Shown here: in pieces, positions 53,501-61,312 of the stretch
Layout of the letters: each line of letters begins with the position of its first letter
Numbering within the stretch: position 1 is the first letter of the stretch
DNA from: Symbiodinium natans
Taxonomy: Eukaryota; Sar; Dinophyceae; Suessiales; Symbiodiniaceae
DNA: 64,000 nucleotides
Direction: 5' to 3'
Assembly (NCBI GenBank): GCA_905221605.1
Contig: CAJNDS010000114.1
Coordinates: forward strand, 120,001-184,000
Position numbers and translations under genes: made by a program
Notes under the pieces: generated by a model
What the model saw: only the letters and a program-made list of their open reading frames with translations
Databases searched by the model: none
Told to the model about the DNA's origin: nothing

Positions 53501-56500
53501 TGCGCGGCACACGAAAATTGCAATGTTTTCCTGCAGTCTTGAGCTCAGCGAAGCATCTCCAAACCCTCTCACTCAAAGACCTTTTCTCAGCTACGACCCC
53601 AGAAGCACGAGGTCTTCACTGTAATCCACCGAAGCAAGTTCGGAGGAATTTGCCCTCTTTTTGCCTCACGGCCCCCAAAAAGCGGGCTTAGGGTTTCACG
53701 TTTCTGGCAGCTGCTCGGGTCCTCTTCGCTGTGAGTTCTTGCGTCGGAGCTTCCCAGTATGGCCTGGCCTTGGGCAAGAGGTGGGCAGCAATATAGGGGC
53801 CTGAATAAGTAGAATACTTCGGGGGCATATTATAGTATAACGACAAAGGGGCCATACGGGAATATTGTTAGTAACTCGCCCGACCCCTATAGGACCAGTT
53901 GGTTATAAGTACAGATACAAGTAAGTACAGTTATAATTACCCTAAACCCTAAACCCTAATAAGTACCATGAACCTCCGAGGATCAGTCTCCGGATTCCTT
54001 GAGGTTTGGCGTTTAGAGGGCTGAGGGCCTACAGGCCTCCGCCAAGGGGCTGGTGGCAAAGACACAGAGTGTCAGCAAGAAGTAGAGTCTCCTGGCATAT
54101 GAAGTAGGGTCTAGGGTTTAGGGATTAGGGATTAGGGATTAGGGATTAGGGTTTAGGGATTAGGGTTTAGGGTTTAGGGTTTATAAACCCTGCTTCATAT
54201 GAAGCCAAGGCAGGCGCAGACATGCTTTGCGCGCGATCCGAAACCGGCTGCAGAGTCTGGGCTCTGGGCGCCCTAAACCCTAAACCCTAAACCCTAAACC
54301 CTAGACCCTAAATTGCCAAGTCTCGTGAGAAGGAAGTAGTACATGGCCAGGCGGTTCCAGACAATGTCTGCAAAAAGCGCCTCGGATGAGAGAGGCTGTG
54401 CCGCAAAAGTGGGGGGGCACATGGTCAGTTTCTCAAGATGAAGTGACCCCAATGCAGAGAATACGGGACCTTCTTGGGGTCCTTACTACAAGAGGATCCT
54501 AATATTTGGGGGTCTATCTTAGGGTTCCCGTATGTTCGTAAACCCCCAAATGCCACGGCCTAAGCCTTAAAAAAGGATAAGCAGCCCTAAACCCTAAACC
54601 CTAAACCCTAAAACCCATGTATAGGCACCTGCTTCTTTTGCCTCAGAGTCATGGATGGCGAACTGTACAGCTCGAGCTCTTGCTACCCGACCGAAGGCAG
54701 GAAGCAGCGAGGGCGCACATGCTACACAATGCGCGATCCCGCTGCTTAGGGTTTAGGGTTTAGGGTTTAGGGTTTAGGGTTTAGGGTTTAGGGTTCAGGG
54801 TTCAGGGTTCAGGGTTCAGGGTTCAGGGTTCAGGGTTCAGGGTTCAGGGTTTAGGGCTTCATTCTTGGTAAGCCCCCCAACTCTCACGGATGTGCTGTGA
54901 TGACCTCCGCCCTTGCCATGGCATCCTCTGTGTCGGCCGTCGAGACATCATCAAGGTGCTCTGCCTTTGTTCCTTTGACACGAAGACACGGCTCCCCTGC
55001 TTGCGGGTCCTTTTGCAACTGCCGGGTCAGCCAGTCCAGGCCCTCATTCAGACCCCTGCCTTCCTTGGTAGCCCAGTAACCATATTATAAGAAAGGGCGC
55101 CCTTTTTTGGGGTTGTTTTATACGGGAACGCAGAACCAAAAAAAACCTGATAGGATCCACGAACCCGAATGCAGAAAGCAATCACCTATACCGTAAATAT
55201 AACGTAATATAAACGAAACGTCGGTGGTGGGCGGACGGACCACCACCCCACGACCACCACCACAGGACCACCACCATGGGACCAGCACCATGAGACCACC
55301 ACCACGGGACCACCACCACGGGACCACACCACAGACACGGGACCACCACCACGGACACGGGACCACCACCACCACGGGACCACCACCACGGACCACCACC
55401 ACGGGACCACACCATGGGACCACCACCACGCGACCGGGACCACCACCACCACGGGACCACCACCATGGCACAACGCCACGGGACGACCACCACGGGACCA
55501 CCACCACGGACGACCACCACGTGACCACCACCACGGACCACCACCTGGAACCACCACCTCGGACCACCACCACGGACCACCACCACGGACCACCACCACG
55601 GGAGCACCACCACGGGACCACCACCACGGGACCACCGCCATGGGACCACCACCACGGGACCACACCACGGAACCACCACCACGGGACCACCACCACGGGA
55701 CCACCGCCACAGGACCACACCACGGGACCACCACCACAGGACCACCACCACGGGACCACCACCACGGGACCACACCATGGGACCACCACCATGGGACCAC
55801 CACCACGGACCACCACCCCGGACCACCACCACGGGACCACCACCACGGACCACCACCATGGACACCACCAAGGGACCACCACCACGGCCACCACCATGGG
55901 ACCACCGCCACGGGACCAGGACCACAACCCCTGCACCACCACCCCGGCACCACCACCACGGGACCACCACCACGGGACCACCACCACGGGACCGCCAACA
56001 CAGGACCACCACGGGGCCACGCAGAACGCCGTGGGGGCGCGCATCCTGTGGAGTTCCCCTCAGCCAGATTCGGAACACCGCGGAACGCCACGTGGAACGG
56101 TGCCGGGAATCGTGCCCTGTGGAGTTCCCCCTTAGCTTGATTGATGGATTAAGAACGCCGCGGAACGCCACGTGGAACGCCACCCCGGCGCGCGTCCTGT
56201 GGAGTTCCCCCTTAGCTTGACGCATTCGGAACGCCGCGGAACGCCACGTGGAAGCATGCCATGTGGAGTTCGGAACACCGCGGAACGCCACGTGGAACGC
56301 CACGGCGGCGCGCGTCCTATAAAGTTCCCCCTTAGCTTGACGCATTCGGAACGCCGCGGAACGCCACGTGGAACGCCCCCGGGACGCCTGCCCTGTGGAG
56401 TTCCCCCTTAGCTTGACGCCACGTCGAACGCCACGGCGGCGCGCGTCCTGTGGAGTTCCCCCTTAGCTTGACGGATTCGTAACGCCGCGGAGCGCCACGT

Positions 56501-59500
56501 CGAACACCCCAGCAGCGCGCGTCCTGTGGAGTTTCCCTTAATTTAGCTTAACGGATTCGGAACACCGCGGAACGCCTTAGCTTGACGCATTCGGAACGCC
56601 GCAGAACGCCACAGCGGCGCGCGTCCTGTGGAGTTCCCCCTTAGCTTGACGGATTCGGAACGCCGCGGAACGCCGCGTCGGCGCGCGTCCTGTGGACTTC
56701 CCCCTTAGCTTGACGGATTCGGAACGCCATGGAACGCCGCGTCGGCGCGCGTCCTGTGAAGTCCCCCCTTAACAGCACGCGTTACGCCACTCGCGAACGC
56801 TTGCGGACGCTTGCGAACGCTTGCGAACGCTTGCGGACGCTTGCGAACGCTTTGCGGACACAGCGCAACGACGTTTGGTAACCGCCCAACCCAACTTTTA
56901 AAACGGGAACCCTTCTGCGGAGCATTCGGGAAAAAAGGAAAAAGGTACCGCTGGGCTACCTGGCTTCAGTGGCCACACTCTCCTGGATGTGCCAGCGTCG
57001 GTTTCGGATGCTTTGCAGCTGAAGCTTGTCAACAAGCTCTGGCACGCTCAAGGCATCTGGGAGGTCTTGCTTGTTTGCAAAGACAAGGAGAGGCTTCTCC
57101 AACAGACCGTCCTCACGGAGCATGTTGTCCAGCTCCATCTGGGCCTCCTCGATCCGACATCGGTCACTGGAATCGACGATGAAGATGAGGGCATCTACGT
57201 TCCTGAGTTGCTGATTTCAGAAGCCCCCAAAAAAGTGCACACTCTCAGTTCTATAGGGAGATTCTGGTATCCCAAAAAGTGGGTTTAGGGTTTAGGGTTT
57301 AGGGTTTAGGGTTTAGGGTTTAGGGTTTAGGGTCACTCAGCTACTGAGATTCTGATAGCCCTGCATGTAGGCTCGCCAGAGCGGCCTCATCTTGCAACGG
57401 CCACCAACGTGCCACGACACCATCGACGTGAGGCTCACCTTTCCTTGTTTTGGGCTTAGGGTTTAGGGTTTAGGGTTTAGGGTTTAGGGTTTAGGGTTTG
57501 GGGTTTGGGGTTTGGGGTTTGGGGTTTGGGGTTTGGGGTTTGGGGTTTGGGGTTTAGGGTTTAGGGTTTAGGGTTCTTTTTTGGTTTGGTTACTTCAGAA
57601 GGGATCCCAGAACCAAAAAAAAACGGGTACAGGGTACCACTGGGCTACCAAGTTTCCCTGAATCTCGAGGGTCTTGACGCAAAAGCCAATGGTGGGGATG
57701 TCCATGCGGACCTCGCCAGCCTTCAGCATCTGCATCATGGTCTCCTTTCCTGCACTATCCAGGCCCAGGACAAGTATGCCCTGCTTGCGACGGCCATCCC
57801 TGAAAAACGAGGAGGCAACCCCCATGTCGCGCGCAAGTGGCCGATGCTACTAAGGCTTTTAGCCGCGTGTCCCGGCCTTGAGTTGAAACGGCACCCTGCG
57901 GTCCGCCGGATAAGGCCGGGACAACTGTTCGATTCAATATCATTGCTGCGCTCTCTGACTATGTGGAAACCCTAAACCCTAAACCCGAAACCCTAAGGCT
58001 CTGATGCGTGCAAGCCGCTACCACTGAGTGGCTGATGATCTGTGGGTCTTTGAAATCTGCCAGCCACTCCAGCGCCTGGCCACCGCCAGAAGCAAGGAGG
58101 TTTAGGGTTTAGGGTTTAGGGTTGAGGGTTGAGGGTTTAGGGTTTAGGGTTTAGGGTTTAGGGTTTAGGGTTCTCATAAGCATGCACACAGATAAGGTGA
58201 TGGGCCCCACTGGCGCAAAGGATCTTGATTCCGGCACAGGCCTGATTGAACCGGCCCTCCTCAGTCTGCACCAGGTGCCTCGAATTCTGAGTCGCTCTCG
58301 TGGGCTAAACCCTAAACCCTAAACCCTAAACCCTAAACCCTAAACCCCAAACCCTAAACCCTAAACCCTAAACCGACTGCACAGAGCCCGGGCTGTTCAG
58401 CCCATGGCATGTCGCCTTAGGAGCTTCTTATACAACATGTCAGGCAAGATGCTTCAGGTAATAGTTCACGCGCCGCTTGCCTGCGACCAGAACCGTAAGA
58501 ACTGCTGCTTCTGAGGCCCTCTGATGCTTTAAGGGAAGTGGGTGGGGGAGTTGGGGGGGGGGATTGGGGGGGGAGGGGGGAAGGCGGGCCGTGAAGGCCA
58601 TGGTGCCGTTGATTTAGTTGGGACAAACCCTAAACCGTAAACCCTAAACCCTAGATACCTAGATACCCTGGGCGCAGCTTCTCCTTCCATGGAGGGATTC
58701 TACTACACCAAAAAAGGCCTTAAAAAAAAAAATCACCTACTCCACCACATAAGACTGCTCTACAACTCAGAGGCCTTGGAATGTAAGGTTCTTAAGGTTA
58801 CCTACTCCACCACTCAGAGGCCTTGGAATCCAAGGCTAGAAGTTACCTACTCTACATCTCAGAGGCCTTGGAATGTAAGATTCAAGGTGACCTACTCCAC
58901 CACGAAGAAGTCTTGGATTATATTACCCCAAAAAAAGCTAAAGGCCACCTACTCCACCACGAAGAGGCCTTGGAAGGTGATACGCGAGCGCCAGACAAGC
59001 CCGTCAAGAAGCGGCTTCAGCAGCGTGGGAGCCTCGGCACCTGGGGGTACATCGCCCGGGTCGGAGGCCAGCTAATGCGAAGACCCCTAAACCCTAAACC
59101 CTAAACCCTAAACCCTAAACCCTAAACCCTGAACCCTGAACCCTGAACCCTGAACCCTGAACCCTAAACCTAAACCCTAAACCCTGAACCCTAAACCCTA
59201 AACCCTAAACCCTCAACCCTAAACCCCTAAACCTAAACCCTAAACAGCCTCGTTCAGCTGCTTCTGAACATGGAGTTGCCTATTGGGTGCCCGATGTATA
59301 TATATATATACATATACATATACGTATACACCTATACATATACACATCTATGCATATATACATACTTACTTACTTACTTACCTACATTCATACACCTATA
59401 CATATACACATCTATATGTATATATATATATATACATACATACATTTGCACTTCAAGATGCCTCCATAACTCCCGAAGACCCTGCGAGCCCCTACGAAGA

Positions 59501-61150
59501 CCTGTCGAAGGAGCCCCGCCGATCTGGTGCCCCTGCCATACCCTAAACCCTAAACCCTAAACCCCAAACCCGAAATCCTAAACCCTAAACCCTAAACCCT
59601 AAACCCTAAACCCTAAACCCATCCAAATTTGGGTCCAGGCTTTAAGGCTTGAGCTTTGGACTGCCCCTGCTCAGCCCTGCGCAGAGCTTCTGAATGATGT
59701 TTGGGTGGCGGCTGAAGAGATCATCGCAGCCTCACTTTCGAAGTGCCCATCTGGAGTTTCCCTTCCAGGGTTTAGGGTTTAGGGTTTAGGGTTTAGGGTT
59801 TAGGGTTTAGGGTTTAGGGTTTAGGGCTTAGGGCTTAGGGCTTAGGGCTTAGGGTTTAGGGTCATCACGGGATTCCCCATAAAAAGGGTCCCCAGCAAAT
59901 GGGGAGCTACCCAAAGGTCAGCCACCCGAATGATTGAATCAACAATGTCAATGCGCCGGCGATATGGAGACTTCTGAAACAATTATCCTGCTGCACTGCC
60001 GGGACAGATGGCTGTTCCCCAAAATAGGGTGGTACCCCTTTTAGCACCCCAAATTTGAAGAGAATCCCCTTAAATGGACCCCCAAACAGGGTACCCCTAT
60101 TTTCGGAAACCCTAAACCCTAGACCCTAAACCCTAAACCCTAAACCCCCAAACCCCCAAACAGGGTACCCCTATTTTCGGAAACCCCCAGGTGGGTCTCT
60201 GGGCTGGCGCCAGGCGGCCGTAGTAGTAGTTGTCACGATCTGCGCGGATCGTCAGCAAGTCCTGGATCATGGCCTGGCCGGTTTAGGGTTTAGGGTTTAG
60301 GGTTTAGGGTTCAGGGTTTAGGGTTTAGGGTTTAGGGTTTAGGGTTCTTAAGGGAGGGGGCTTCCAGGGGGGTAGGTACCTAGGGAACAGGGCTTCAGGG
60401 TTTCAGGGTTTTGGGGTTTTAGGGTTTTAGGGTTTAGGGTTCTTTAGGGCTCTTTGCGATTCACGGCGATTCCTTCTATAGAGCAGCTCATGACATATCA
60501 TGTTGCTCAGGGACCCACGACCCCAAAAACATCCGCAAGAAAGAAGCCTTGCACTGGAACCGCAAAAAAGTTCTCAAAAACCAGCTTTACCCCACTCAGC
60601 CTTATGGAAACCTCGCAATGCGAGATTCACTTCCGAAGTGGGTCCCCTACAAAAGGGGCCAAACCCCCCCAAAACCCAAAACCGAAAGTCCTAACCCCCC
60701 CCCCCCCCCCCAAACAAAAGAAAAGAAACCTGAAACCCCGAGTTCGGGGTTAGGGTTTAGGGTTTAGGGTTTAGGGTTTAGGGTTTAGGGTTTAGGGTTT
60801 AGGGCCAGCCTCGCCTTGGCACAGTTCAGACTCCCGCTCTCGATGGCCCACATAAGTGGAGAGATCGACTGGGTGCCCACCTCTCGGAGGTTGTTGATTT
60901 GAGGCCTTGAGTAGGACTTGAGGTTGCCCCCTAAACCCTAAACCCTAAACCCTAAACCCTAAACCCTAAACCCTATACCCGTGGGCTGCAAAACCCTACA
61001 TGGAGGCGCACGGGTAGTATTACTTGGGGGGATGGGGGGTGTACCCCTCTGGCCCCGAACCCTCCCAATTCAAAACTGCTATCAGGAAACCCTAAAACCT
61101 CCCCCCCCACCCCAACCCGACACCGCAAACCCCAAAAAACAAGACCATGC

Positions 61151-61187
<37 letters not shown>

Positions 61188-61252
61188 CAGATATGTCTAT
61201 ATATATATATATATACATATACATATACATATACCTATACCTATACCTATAC

Positions 61253-61312
<60 letters not shown>

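Larger units (their letters stand above)
55064..56961 (-). mobile_element. ARF intron 3: an I1 element swollen by satellites
   Basis: Read on the minus strand, the intron starts AGGTAGCCCAGCGGTACC and ends GGTTACTGGGCTACCAAG, the two ends of an I1 element. The element's inner GGGAAC...CCAAAAAAAA part survives at 55124..55145. Three satellites fill the middle. Confidence 0.75.

Noticed and set aside
55118-56345. Very long open frames on both strands (300-387 aa, His/Pro/Thr-rich or Trp/Gly/Val-rich).
   Set aside because: They are translations of the GGGACCACCACCAC satellite and the adjoining longer repeat inside ARF intron 3; several frames are open at once because the unit contains no stop.
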